A DNA stretch of 35,181 nt from Treponema sp. Its GTDB lineage: Bacteria > Spirochaetota > Spirochaetia > Treponematales > Breznakiellaceae. Positions 7,690 through 16,212 of the stretch are shown in pieces (within the stretch, counting starts at the first letter, position 1; each line of letters begins with the position of its first letter). The notes below the pieces were generated by a model that made no database searches, was not told the DNA's origin, and was given only the letters and a program-made list of their open reading frames with translations. Made by a program: the position numbers and the translations under genes. The DNA is taken from contig JAISAQ010000016.1 in assembly GCA_031266775.1 (NCBI GenBank), forward strand, positions 1 to 35,181, written 5' to 3'.

Positions 7690-9441
7690 TCATTTTTTCA
7701 TTAACGCCATCAGCTTTGAAACCTGGTTTCCCTGTGAAAGCGCCTCCTCATAAAAGTGACTGAACAATTTGCCGGGGTTATAAGGGGCCATACCGGCGAT
7801 GAACTCGTCCCTCAGACGGTTAAATTCACCGTCGCTGGCGGCTGTTATCACTTTTGCGAAGTTCTTGCCCACATACGCATTAAGAGCGTTAAGATCATTC
7901 TGCATATCATCCGGCAATTCCCCGAAACTGAGCATGCCGACTATACCTTTTGAAACAGGGGTGGCAGCGCGGTAAACGTTCACGAGGCTGTCCTGGCTGT
8001 AGAAATTGAGGAAATCTTTTACCGTATCGTTCATTTTGGCGTCAACCGCTTCCGGCGAGAACTGATAAAGATCCAGCGGCATGTCTATTGCCGGGTCCAC
8101 CGTTCCCTGGCCGTAACCGCAGAGATGATGATAGATCTGGGTTCCGGTTTTAAGCTGGTAAGAATTATCGTTTCTGTCGGAAGCAAGATAGTCGGATTTG
8201 GGAACAGGTCTTCCATCAACCCAGTCCCAAGTAATGCCCTCGGCGCCGTTATACGCCATACGGGAAAATTCAAAGGACGAAACGTAATCCAGAAGGGCTA
8301 CGCAGCGTTCTTTGTATTTTGTTTTTGTATTAACGCCGTAATACCGTTCCCCGCGGTACATGTTTCCAAAACGATACTCGGACTTGTGATTCAGCGAGGG
8401 AATGGAAATATACATATGCGTATTTCCGGGATTCTTCATAAACTGGGCATTGGCGGTTCCGGCCATCCATCCCGGCAGAACAAACATATACCGCGCGTCG
8501 CTGACCTTTGACTGGTACATGTCCGAGGTTTGGGTAAACGAATCAGGATCAAGAAGGCCCCGCTGATACCCCCGGTTGTACAAACGCATCATTCTCCAAT
8601 AGTTGCTTGACGTATCGGTAAGCTGGTTTACGTTGACAGGCTCAATAGTGTCGGTATCGACGGCTAACATAAACCCGGTTGACTCGACAGCCTCGTTGCC
8701 GTCAGGCCAGGTAAGCCCGAATTTGACCATCCATTCGCCCCAGGGAGCGGGCTGCCCGAACCAGCCGCCAAGCCCATAGGTTTTCTGGCCCGAGAGGCTC
8801 TTTGGTTCCGCGCCGGCCATTTTTTCAAGCACGTCAAGGAAATCGTCATAACTGTCAAGTTTGGGATGCCCGGCTTTCATGTACGCATCCCAGAGCAGGA
8901 AGTAACTGACGGAAGGCATGGTGCCGTCGTCATACGCGCCTTTGGTCATTCCCCAGATATACATCTTGCCGTCGGGGCTAAAGGCAGGTCCCCGGTACGC
9001 CTCAAACATCACCGGCTGATACGGGTCCTCCATCGAATAAGGAATATTCTCTTTGGTGAGATACGGATCAAGGGCCATAATCGATTCCGACGCCAGGAGC
9101 GCCGAAAGTATCTTCATATAATCCGGCGGCAGATAGATAATGTCGGGGAGATCTCCCGCCGCCATCATGGTGGAGAACTGGGCAACATAATCGGTTTCCG
9201 TAGTTCCAGTCAGCTCAAGCTCAATATTGAGCTTGGATTCCAGATGCCTGGAAACCGGGTCGGTCCGCCTTCCGTCAAGCTCCGGGGAATTGACAAAAGC
9301 TATAACCGACAGTTTCACTTTTTCCTTGAACCTCTGGGTCTCCGCCGCGGTTCCTCCGGAACCGGCTTTTTTGCATCCCGGAATACTGAATACCGATATG
9401 AGCCCGATAATCAATATGAAACAGTTTCGCGCCGCTTTCAT
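7690..9441 (-). CDS. Sugar-binding lipoprotein of an LplA-type ABC importer (second of a tandem pair)
   Basis: The 583-aa protein begins MKAARNCFILIIGLISVFSI and then PGCKK, a lipoprotein signal with the acylated cysteine near residue 23. Its length is typical of the large LplA-like binding proteins that work with LplB/LplC permeases. It is clearly paralogous to the product of 9583-11319: both share NSPExDGRRTDPVS, LTGTTExDYVAQF, MxAAGDLPDxIYLPxDY and MFEAYRGPxFSPDGK. The start has a GGGGGG stretch at good distance. It lies directly upstream of the rhamnosidase gene. It may bind a different member of the same glycan family than its twin; this is inference. Confidence 0.9.
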   Translation of the reverse strand: MKAARNCFILIIGLISVFSIPGCKKAGSGGTAAETQRFKEKVKLSVIAFVNSPELDGRRTDPVSRHLESKLNIELELTGTTETDYVAQFSTMMAAGDLPDIIYLPPDYMKILSALLASESIMALDPYLTKENIPYSMEDPYQPVMFEAYRGPAFSPDGKMYIWGMTKGAYDDGTMPSVSYFLLWDAYMKAGHPKLDSYDDFLDVLEKMAGAEPKSLSGQKTYGLGGWFGQPAPWGEWMVKFGLTWPDGNEAVESTGFMLAVDTDTIEPVNVNQLTDTSSNYWRMMRLYNRGYQRGLLDPDSFTQTSDMYQSKVSDARYMFVLPGWMAGTANAQFMKNPGNTHMYISIPSLNHKSEYRFGNMYRGERYYGVNTKTKYKERCVALLDYVSSFEFSRMAYNGAEGITWDWVDGRPVPKSDYLASDRNDNSYQLKTGTQIYHHLCGYGQGTVDPAIDMPLDLYQFSPEAVDAKMNDTVKDFLNFYSQDSLVNVYRAATPVSKGIVGMLSFGELPDDMQNDLNALNAYVGKNFAKVITAASDGEFNRLRDEFIAGMAPYNPGKLFSHFYEEALSQGNQVSKLMALMKK

Positions 9442-9470
9442 GGCAACCCCCCGGATAAAATGTGGAATCC

Positions 9471-9517
9471 GCGCTTATAAGCGGAAGTTGTTCAATAACT
9501 GAAGTTATTGAACAACT
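9471..9517. repeat. Palindromic element, copy 1
   Basis: Arms GTTGTTCAATAACT and AGTTATTGAACAAC are perfectly complementary around a two-base centre GA (9486-9517 including one more pair). They are preceded by GCGCTTATAAGCGGAA, which copy 2 shares almost exactly. The element lies between the two tandem binding-protein genes, inside the operon, and would form a hairpin in the transcript. Confidence 0.85.
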
Positions 9518-9530
9518 CTGTTTTGTTTCA

Positions 9531-9557
9531 GGGAACGCCCGTTTTCGCGGACGTTCC
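9531..9557 (-). terminator. GC-rich hairpin after the first binding-protein gene
   Basis: Arms GGGAACGCCCG and CGGACGTTCCC pair with one mismatch around a five- to six-base loop, shortly after the stop of the 9583-11319 gene and just before palindrome copy 1. On the minus strand there is no long T run, so it is more likely an attenuator or 3'-end protector than a full terminator. Confidence 0.4.
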
Positions 9558-9582
9558 CGCATACCGGCCCGCCGGGCCCCTG

Positions 9583-11319
9583 CTAGTTTATCAGGCCGCG
9601 TATTTTCTGGGCGAGCGGCTGCTGATCCATGCACTGCTGATAGAAATAATCATACAGCGCGTCGGGGTTGAACGCGTACATGCCGGCGATAAATTCGTCC
9701 CGCAGCTGGGCAAATTCGGCGTCGTTTCTGGCGGTGACCACTTTCGCGTAGTTTTTGCCCACATAGGCGTTGAGCGCGTTAAGGTCGTTGTTCATGTCGT
9801 CGGGAAGTTCGGCGAAGCTCAACATTCCGATTATGCCGTTGGTGTTGGGCGTTTCGGCTTTGTACACGTCCACAAGTCTTTCTTTCCCGTAATGGGCAAG
9901 AAAATCCTTAAACGTGCCGTTCATTTTCCTTTCGTACGCCTTGTCCGAATACTGGTAGAGGTTCAACGGGAATCCGTTGGGATCGGTCGAGCCTGAGTCG
10001 TACCCGCAGAACAGATTGTAAATCTGCGCGCCGGTCTTGAGCCGCCACGCGTTGTCGGCCAGATCGGCATCGAAGTATTCATCCTTCGGCACCGGTTCTC
10101 CGTTTACCCAATCCCAGTTGAAGCCCGGCATGCCGTTGACGGTGATCCGGGAGAATTCCCAGGTGGAAAGGTAATCCAAAAGGGCAACGATACGTTCATG
10201 CTTGCCCTTCGACTTGACGTTGATGCCGCTCATCCTTTCGCCGCGGTAAAAGTTGAGGAACCGCGCCTCGGACCTTTTGTTGACCGCCGGTATGGAGAGG
10301 TAGGCCTTGTCTATGCCCTTCATCCGGAAGTCCGCGTTGGCCGCTCCCGCCATCCAGCCGGGCTCGTTGAACATGTACCTTCCGTCCTTGAGTTTTTCCT
10401 GGTACATATCCGACGTCTGGGTCCACGAGTCGGGATCGAGAAGACCGCGCTGATGGGCCTTGTTGAAAAACCGCATCATCTTCCAGAAATAGCTGCCGGG
10501 ATCGGTAAGGTTCTTTACGGGAATGGGTTTAATGGTATCCGTGTCAACGGAAATGACAAAGAAAGCGGATTCGATTGCTTCGTTCCCGTCAGGCCAGGTA
10601 CTGCCAAATTTGATTACCCATTCGCCCCAGGGAGCCGCCTGTCCGAACCAGCCGCCGGCGCCATAGGTCTTTTGCCCGGAAACGCTTGCGGGCTCCGCTT
10701 TTACCATCCTGTCCAGAGCGTCGATAAACTTGTCTCCCATGTCATCCAGCTCGGGATATCCGGCCTTCGCATAAGCGTTCCACAGGAGGGCGTTGGTGAT
10801 CGAAGGCATGGAGCCGTCGCTCTTGTCTCCTCTGTCAAAGCCCCAGAGGTAAGCCTTGCCGTCGGGGCTGAAACTGGGCCCGCGGTATGCTTCGAACATC
10901 GCCGCCGAATTGGGATCGGCCATGAGGTTCGGCATATGCTCTTCGTTTATGTAGGGTTCAAGGTCCAGCAGCGACTCGGACGCCATCAGGGACGCAAGCA
11001 TCCTCGTGTAGTCCGCCGGCAGATAGATAACATCCGGCAGGTCCCCGGCGGCCAGCATCGCGGCAAACTGGGCCACATAATCCTGCTCGGTGGTTCCGGT
11101 AAGGTACAGATCGATGTTGAATTTTTCTTCCAGCATCTTCGACACGGGATCGGTGCGCCTTCCGTCGGGTTCCGGCGAATTCACATACTGAATTATATCG
11201 AGCCGGATCCGTTCGCCGCCTCCGCCGGCCTGTGCAGTTTCCTTTTTGCATCCCAGGGCGGCGCTCAAGAATACCAGCGCCGTCAAAAACAGCGCGACAT
11301 ACCTTGTAATTTTTTTCAT
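9583..11319 (-). CDS. Sugar-binding lipoprotein of an LplA-type ABC importer (first of a tandem pair)
   Basis: The 578-aa protein has a lipoprotein signal, MKKITRYVALFLTALVFLSA followed by ALGCKK, with the acylated cysteine near residue 24. The mature part matches large family-1 solute-binding proteins of the LplA type and is paralogous to the product of the next gene over most of its length, which points to a tandem duplication. AAGGAGGAGG precedes the ATG. It follows the LplB- and LplC-like permease genes on the same strand and is their obvious partner. The two genes of the pair are separated by 141 bases that hold two hairpins, which could set different expression levels. Confidence 0.92.
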   Translation of the reverse strand: MKKITRYVALFLTALVFLSAALGCKKETAQAGGGGERIRLDIIQYVNSPEPDGRRTDPVSKMLEEKFNIDLYLTGTTEQDYVAQFAAMLAAGDLPDVIYLPADYTRMLASLMASESLLDLEPYINEEHMPNLMADPNSAAMFEAYRGPSFSPDGKAYLWGFDRGDKSDGSMPSITNALLWNAYAKAGYPELDDMGDKFIDALDRMVKAEPASVSGQKTYGAGGWFGQAAPWGEWVIKFGSTWPDGNEAIESAFFVISVDTDTIKPIPVKNLTDPGSYFWKMMRFFNKAHQRGLLDPDSWTQTSDMYQEKLKDGRYMFNEPGWMAGAANADFRMKGIDKAYLSIPAVNKRSEARFLNFYRGERMSGINVKSKGKHERIVALLDYLSTWEFSRITVNGMPGFNWDWVNGEPVPKDEYFDADLADNAWRLKTGAQIYNLFCGYDSGSTDPNGFPLNLYQYSDKAYERKMNGTFKDFLAHYGKERLVDVYKAETPNTNGIIGMLSFAELPDDMNNDLNALNAYVGKNYAKVVTARNDAEFAQLRDEFIAGMYAFNPDALYDYFYQQCMDQQPLAQKIRGLIN

Positions 11320-11364
11320 TTTTTCATCCTCCTCCTTGCGTGTAGAGAGTTTTTATAGCCATGC

Positions 11365-12267
11365 TCAACCTTTTACGGCGCCAAGCATTATGCCCCTGGT
11401 AAAATACTTCTGCATAAACGGATAAACGCAGATAATCGGAACTACCGTTACAAAAGTCATCGCCATCCGCAGCGTGGCGGGGGTAATGGTCATGGCCGCG
11501 CCCGCGGTAGCCCCGGCCCCCCTGACGGCGGCAGCCATGTTCGTCTGGAGGTTCTTGTAAAGAAGGAACTGGAGGCAGTGCAGATTGCTTCCCTTTGCTC
11601 CGAGCATGAAGAACAGATCGTCGGACCATGAGTTCCATTGAAACACCGCCGCGAAGATGATGATACAGGCCAGAATCGGCTTTGCCAGGGGAACAATGAT
11701 TCTGAAATAAATTCTTAAAATTCCCGCGCCGTCTATTTCAGCGGATTCCCAGACAGACGCGGGCATAGACTCAATGTAGGTCTTTATAAGGATGATGTAA
11801 TACGCGGAGATGGCGTAAGGCAGAATATACACCAGGAAGTTGTTGCGCAGTCCTACCGCCGCTATCAAAAGGTAATAGGAAATAAACCCGGCGTTGATAT
11901 ACATGGTAACGATGAAAAACCGGTAAAAGAATTTCTTGGCGATCATGTATCTGCGGGTAAGAATGTAGGCGCAGAAACTGGAACACAACGTAGAAAACAG
12001 GGAGCCGATTACAGTCCTGCCAATGGAAATAAATACGCTCGAGAACAGGCCCGGAATCATCTTGAGGTTTTTATAGGCGTCAAGCGATAAATCTTTGGGA
12101 AGAAAGAAAACGCCGTTCGTCACCGCCTGGGGCGATGAAAAAGAATTGACAAATATAAACCAGAATGGATACACGCAGGAAAACGCGAAAAGCCCGAGGA
12201 TCAAAATATTTATCCCGGACAGGAGATACTGAACAGGGTTAAGAGCTATGGATCTGGCGCTTTTCAT
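11365..12267 (-). CDS. ABC sugar transporter permease, LplC/YtcP type
   Basis: This 300-aa membrane protein has about six transmembrane helices, the first near 19-41, and an EAA loop at 174-197 (ESAEIDGAGILRIYFRIIVP). The C-terminus reads RGIMLGAVKG, which is typical of the LplC/YtcP branch of CUT1 permeases. It starts 12 bases after the stop of the upstream permease gene, with GGAGC as ribosome-binding site, and is followed by its binding-protein gene. It forms a heterodimeric pore with the product of 12280-13188, probably for complex plant oligosaccharides. Confidence 0.92.
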   Translation of the reverse strand: MKSARSIALNPVQYLLSGINILILGLFAFSCVYPFWFIFVNSFSSPQAVTNGVFFLPKDLSLDAYKNLKMIPGLFSSVFISIGRTVIGSLFSTLCSSFCAYILTRRYMIAKKFFYRFFIVTMYINAGFISYYLLIAAVGLRNNFLVYILPYAISAYYIILIKTYIESMPASVWESAEIDGAGILRIYFRIIVPLAKPILACIIIFAAVFQWNSWSDDLFFMLGAKGSNLHCLQFLLYKNLQTNMAAAVRGAGATAGAAMTITPATLRMAMTFVTVVPIICVYPFMQKYFTRGIMLGAVKG

Positions 12268-12279
12268 GATTGCTCCTGT

Positions 12280-13188
12280 TTAAAAAATCGACTCCGAGCG
12301 GATTATCTTTGAAGCCGCATTGGCTACGCTCAAAAGAACGATGCTCACGACTGTTTTGAAAATACCCAAGGCAATGGCAAAAGAGTATTCGACGTTCTGG
12401 ATACCCATGCGGTATACATACGTATCGATAACTTCCAGAGCGTCCCAGGTAAGGCCGTTCCCGAAAAGCCAGAACTGTTCAAACCCGTTGGAAAGCATGT
12501 TTGAAACCGCCAGCAAAAGCAGGACGCAATACGTGGGCATGATACCCGGGACGGTTACATGGAGGATCTTCTGGAAATTGCTGGCACCGTCAACATCCGC
12601 CGCCTGATACAGTTCCTGATCGATACCGGACATGGCGGCAAGATAGATGATGGCGCTGTAGCCCATGGTCTTCCATAACACGATACATGCCTGCACAACC
12701 CACGCGATCTTGACGTTGGTCAGAATACTGACTGGTTCGCTGACAATATGGAGCTTCATGAGCAGCTTGTTGACGCCGCTTTCCTGGGAAGCCACCAGGT
12801 AAAACACCACCGAATACACCAGCACCCAGGAAATAAAATGGGGTATCGAGGAGAAAGTCTGCACGATTCTGGAATACCTTTGTATCTTCACCTGGGACGC
12901 CATGATTGCGAAGATCACCGGCACGACGGAAAAACCTATATTGATAAGAGAGATAGCCAGTGTATTCCGCAATACCGGCCAAAAATCGCCCACGCCGGTA
13001 AAAATCCTGACAAAATATTTCAGTCCCACAAACGTTGATTTGCCGATGGGAACTCCGGGTTTATAGTTGATAAACGCGTATATCCAGCCGAAAATAGGAA
13101 CATAATTGAATGTAATCACCATTAATAAAAACGGCGACAAATACAAAAGAAGTATTAATCCGCTTTTTGTCCGCTTGCTGATTTCCAT
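12280..13188 (-). CDS. ABC sugar transporter permease, LplB type
   Basis: The 302-aa product starts MEISKRTKSGLILLLYLSPF and has six predicted membrane helices. The EAA loop is at about 193-218 (LYQAADVDGASNFQKILHVT), and the GYSAIIYLAAMSGID segment before it is characteristic of LplB-like permeases. GGGAAAA precedes the ATG. It lies 14 bases downstream of the glycosidase gene and 12 bases upstream of its partner permease, so all are probably on one transcript. The ATPase of this importer is not in the window; a shared MsmK-like subunit is the likely supplier. Confidence 0.92.
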   Translation of the reverse strand: MEISKRTKSGLILLLYLSPFLLMVITFNYVPIFGWIYAFINYKPGVPIGKSTFVGLKYFVRIFTGVGDFWPVLRNTLAISLINIGFSVVPVIFAIMASQVKIQRYSRIVQTFSSIPHFISWVLVYSVVFYLVASQESGVNKLLMKLHIVSEPVSILTNVKIAWVVQACIVLWKTMGYSAIIYLAAMSGIDQELYQAADVDGASNFQKILHVTVPGIMPTYCVLLLLAVSNMLSNGFEQFWLFGNGLTWDALEVIDTYVYRMGIQNVEYSFAIALGIFKTVVSIVLLSVANAASKIIRSESIF

Positions 13189-13202
13189 TTAATTTTCCCT
13201 TT

Positions 13203-14732
13203 TTACGGCGCGGCAAAAGGATTGCGCTCGCTTACAGGCTGATTCGTTCCGGGCCTGTCTATGCGTTCGCCCAGAACAACCTTGAGCACCCGGCAATCAT
13301 ACATGGAAATTCTGCTTTCAGGCTCCGCCTCGCTGGCAAGCTGGTATCTGGGCATCCATTTATCGCCTTCAAAAACACCGGCTTCCGCAACCGCCACCGA
13401 AAGCCGTTCCCCGCCTTCTCTGCTGAAAGAAACATGAACGCCGCCCGCAATGAGTATAAATTCGGTCTGGCTTTGCCGCACCACTATGCCCCGCGCGGCA
13501 TTCTTGGGGTGATCATAATTAACTTCGATATCAAGATCATCAAAAGAAAGCTTGATCCCCACGTCTCCGTCTTCCTGAACAAAGAATTTCAGATTTTTTG
13601 TATTCTGCGCCATCGCAACCGGATATAAAGCATCCCCTATCATTTTGAAGGATGTATGCAGATCATACGCCGTTTCACTCCAGCGGCCGTCGGCCGTTGT
13701 AACCATGGGCACGGTCATAAATCCGGGACAAACGCGATTAATGGCCCAAGGCTCGTAACCAATGGCGTTAAATTCCCCAATGGCGTAAAAAATATTTTTT
13801 TCCGTTCTGGTATTAAGGCCGCTGTTTGTCTCGGGAATGTACAGAGGGTTATCCGGCCGGGAATACGTCCTGCACAAATAGTGAAAATCCCTGTAACCGG
13901 AAAGATAAATATCGGGAGAAATAAAATCAATATGTTGTAATGTTTTTTTATAGAGATCCAGCATGGCCGGGACAGGGCCGCCAACGGGATACGAGAAACC
14001 GGCTTTGTCATTTTGATGGGGAGAACTGAGCCAGCAGTTCATATATACGGGAAGCGGGTATATTTCTTTTACGGTTCCGGCAAGACTGTCGCAATATTCA
14101 GCTATGCTTTCCGCGGTGTACGCTTCCGCGGCCCTGACGCCGTAGCGCCCTTCCCAGTTTCCTTTCGCGTATTCGGCATTGCACACGTCACAATGACAGC
14201 GGTCCGATCCAAAAAAACCAACTTCGTTTTCCATTTGAAACATGATTACCGTATGTTCACCTGCGTCTTTTTCTTTTATATGCTTCATTACTTCAACAAG
14301 CGCCGATTCATCACGGCGGTGAGTTTCCGCCGCGTTGGGACAGCAGTAATTTGTAAGTACTTTATTGTTTTTGTCTATGACTTTTTTAAAACGCTCATGA
14401 TCCCGCCGGACATAATCCGGCGCGTAGGTCATACATGCGTTTTTGTAACTGCCAAACCATATCAATACAAGTTTCAGGTTGTATTTTCTTGCCGTTTCCA
14501 GATGATGATCGAGCATGTCAAAATGATATTCTCCGCGGGCAGGTTCGATTTGACGCCAGTATAAAAGCAGCGAAGCGGTATTGATTCCGAATTTAACGGC
14601 ATGATCAAAAAAAGGGTCCATATCCAGAGGCGAATAACAGGCGTCACAATCCCACTGCAAACCCAAAATAATGTAAGGTTTCCCGTCAACAAAAAGAGCC
14701 TTTCTTCCGTTTAGATCATCAAGATGAGGCAT
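13203..14732 (-). CDS. Clan GH-A glycosidase, beta-galactosidase-like (GH42/GH35-related)
   Basis: The protein (509 aa from the chosen start) folds as a TIM-barrel glycosidase. The acid/base glutamate is E170 in QMENEVG and the nucleophile is probably E301 in YIPETNSG. Right after the first motif lies CHCDVC, the C-x-C-x-x-C pattern that binds zinc in GH42 beta-galactosidases, followed by WEGRYG as in that family. The N-terminal part, LFVDGKPYIILG, resembles GH35. The specificity is probably a beta-galactoside, but other sugars are possible. There is no signal peptide, so it acts in the cytoplasm. The ATG at 14730-14732 has AAGGA five bases upstream; a GTG at 14747 is an alternative. It is the first gene of the operon, divergent from lacI. 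Confidence 0.82.
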   Translation of the reverse strand: MPHLDDLNGRKALFVDGKPYIILGLQWDCDACYSPLDMDPFFDHAVKFGINTASLLLYWRQIEPARGEYHFDMLDHHLETARKYNLKLVLIWFGSYKNACMTYAPDYVRRDHERFKKVIDKNNKVLTNYCCPNAAETHRRDESALVEVMKHIKEKDAGEHTVIMFQMENEVGFFGSDRCHCDVCNAEYAKGNWEGRYGVRAAEAYTAESIAEYCDSLAGTVKEIYPLPVYMNCWLSSPHQNDKAGFSYPVGGPVPAMLDLYKKTLQHIDFISPDIYLSGYRDFHYLCRTYSRPDNPLYIPETNSGLNTRTEKNIFYAIGEFNAIGYEPWAINRVCPGFMTVPMVTTADGRWSETAYDLHTSFKMIGDALYPVAMAQNTKNLKFFVQEDGDVGIKLSFDDLDIEVNYDHPKNAARGIVVRQSQTEFILIAGGVHVSFSREGGERLSVAVAEAGVFEGDKWMPRYQLASEAEPESRISMYDCRVLKVVLGERIDRPGTNQPVSERNPFAAP

Positions 14733-14770
14733 CAACGTCCTTTCCACAACACCCCCGTGCTTTTAACAAA

Positions 14771-14815
14771 GCGCTTTTAAGCGGAGGTTGTTCAAAACTC
14801 CAGTTATTGAACAAC
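14771..14815. repeat. Palindromic element, copy 2, in the operon leader
   Basis: Left arm GTTGTTCAAAACT and right arm AGTTATTGAACAAC pair around CC, with one bulged base because the left arm is one base short. The upstream GCGCTTTTAAGCGGAG matches copy 1. It lies between the predicted promoter and the glycosidase start codon, so it would be transcribed as a leader hairpin. Confidence 0.8.
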
Positions 14816-14867
14816 TTTATTAAAAAAATTACCGGAATCCGGAACACTCCGCACTATGGATAAACAT

Positions 14868-14895
14868 TAGTTACCAACAATAAACCCTTTGTCAA
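14868..14895 (-). promoter_or_regulatory. Predicted sigma-70 promoter of the sugar operon
   Basis: Read on the minus strand, a consensus TTGACA (14890-14895) is followed by a 16-base spacer and TAACTA (14868-14873) preceded by TG, an extended -10 arrangement. A second TTGACA lies eleven bases further upstream (14901-14906). The transcript would have a leader of about 130 bases containing palindrome copy 2. Confidence 0.55.
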
Positions 14896-15019
14896 CCTTT
14901 TGTCAAGTTTTTTTTGCTTTTTTTATTATAATATTTATTTTATTTTTATATCCCGCCGTATTTTTTTTAGTAGTATTTTAGTAAACGGAAAAGGCCCAAA
15001 ACCGGCTGCTTGCCGGCGG

Positions 15020-15041
15020 AAACGGCGGGTTTGCGCCGTTT
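15020..15041. other. Stem-loop in the lacI upstream region
   Basis: AAACGGCG and CGCCGTTT are perfect inverted repeats around a six-base loop. It could be an operator-like palindrome or a transcript hairpin; the sequence alone does not decide. Confidence 0.4.
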
Positions 15042-15104
15042 ATGCGGCCGTACCGCGCAGTTTTTTCAAAAAGAGGCCCGGCGCGCGGACCCGGCCGGTA
15101 TGTG

Positions 15105-15122
15105 ACCGCCGTTACGGGCGGT
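15105..15122. other. Second stem-loop in the lacI upstream region
   Basis: ACCGCC and GGCGGT form a six-pair palindrome around GTTACG, about 76 bases before the lacI start. Its GC-rich surroundings contrast with the AT-rich flanks on both sides. Confidence 0.35.
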
Positions 15123-15198
15123 GAAATTCTAAATTTTACTAAATTTTTGTTTTGCCCGTATTGACAAATGCCCGCAAAACAGAGAGGATAAAGAAATA

Positions 15199-16212
15199 AT
15201 GCTCCGTCTCATTGATATTGCAAGACTCGCGGATGTGTCCCCTTCCACGGTTTCTCTGGCGCTGAACAACAAGGCCGGAGTATCCGAAGAAGTCCGCAAG
15301 CGCATCATTGATATTTCCCTGGAGATGGGATATAAAAAGGGGCCGCCGCCGCCCGCCGGTGAAAACATCACTATCAAAATGCTCAAAATCGCCAAACACG
15401 GGCATGTTGTTAACGAGCAGCACAACGCGTTTATTACCGAATACCTTGAGGGCATAGAGACGGGGGCGAAAAAACGGAAGTACAAACTGGAAGTTTCTTT
15501 TTTCAACAGAATTCCCGTAGAGAACATTGCCGAAGCCCTGCGGGATTCCGCGGTTGACGGGTTCATTATCCTGGGATCGGAGTTTAACGCATTCGATCTC
15601 AATTATTTTACAAACATCTCCAAGCCGCTTGTTTTTATCGACACGTGGTTCCCGCTGGCGCTGGTCGATTGTATTGACATAGACAATGACGACGCCGTAT
15701 TTAAATCCATCCAGTACCTTTACGAATGCGGGCACAGGAGCATCGGATTAATCAAAAGCAGCTACGACACCAGGAATTTCAGGATGCGTGAAATAGGCTT
15801 CGGAGAATCCATGGAGTACTTCTCCCTTCCGGTGCAGAACAATTTCATCGTCAGCGTGGACCCGATGATGGACAGGTCATTCGCCGATTTGAACAATTTT
15901 TTTGACAAAACCGATAAAATACCCACGGCGTTTTTCTGCATGAGCGATATTATGGCCTACAGCTGCATGAGAGCCCTGCGGAATCATAACATACGCGTTC
16001 CGGAAGATGTCAGCGTTATAGGCTTTGACGATCTGCCGTCATCCAGCGTTACCGATCCGCCGCTGACTACCGTCAGGGTTTCCACCCGCCAAATCGGCGA
16101 ACGGGCCCTTGAACGCCTGTCCGATAAAATAAACGGATTGACCCATGCCAACCCGGAGAAAATTCTGATTTCCGGAAAACTGATGATACGCGACAGCGTA
16201 AGAAAAATATAG
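15199..16212 (+). CDS. LacI-family transcriptional regulator
   Basis: The 337-aa protein has a LacI-type N-terminal DNA-binding domain, MLRLIDIARLADVSPSTVSL, with the second helix and hinge up to about residue 48. A periplasmic-binding-protein-like effector domain follows, with DGFIILGSEFN, IQYLYECGHRSIGLI, PTAFFCMSDIMAYSCMRAL, DVSVIGFDDLP and PPLTTVRV. These are diagnostic of sugar-responsive LacI/GalR repressors. It is the only gene of the sugar region on the plus strand and diverges from the glycosidase gene, so control of the twelve-gene operon by a sugar ligand is likely. It converges on the end of the V-ATPase operon, with palindrome copy 3 between them. The ATG at 15199 has GAGAGGAT about ten bases upstream. 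Confidence 0.93.
   Translation: MLRLIDIARLADVSPSTVSLALNNKAGVSEEVRKRIIDISLEMGYKKGPPPPAGENITIKMLKIAKHGHVVNEQHNAFITEYLEGIETGAKKRKYKLEVSFFNRIPVENIAEALRDSAVDGFIILGSEFNAFDLNYFTNISKPLVFIDTWFPLALVDCIDIDNDDAVFKSIQYLYECGHRSIGLIKSSYDTRNFRMREIGFGESMEYFSLPVQNNFIVSVDPMMDRSFADLNNFFDKTDKIPTAFFCMSDIMAYSCMRALRNHNIRVPEDVSVIGFDDLPSSSVTDPPLTTVRVSTRQIGERALERLSDKINGLTHANPEKILISGKLMIRDSVRKI

Larger units (their letters stand above)
14733..15198. other. Divergent intergenic region between the sugar operon and lacI
   Basis: About 450 bases without a credible gene. From left to right it holds palindrome copy 2, the predicted minus-strand promoter (14868-14895), an extremely AT-rich tract (14905-14975) with a perfect TATAAT on the plus strand at 14927-14932, a GC-rich block (about 14985-15122) with two stem-loops, and a final AT-rich stretch before lacI. 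The lacI start is preceded by GAGAGGAT. Operators for the regulator should lie here, but I cannot assign one with confidence. Confidence 0.6.

Noticed and set aside
10198..11358. A 386-codon plus-strand frame opposite the first binding-protein gene
   Set aside because: It mirrors the codon bias of the real gene, has no ribosome-binding site or domain, and the minus-strand lipoprotein is certain.
14900..15124. A 74-codon frame in the divergent region
   Set aside because: It crosses an AT-rich tract and a GC-rich block with very different composition, begins without a ribosome-binding site and resembles no protein.
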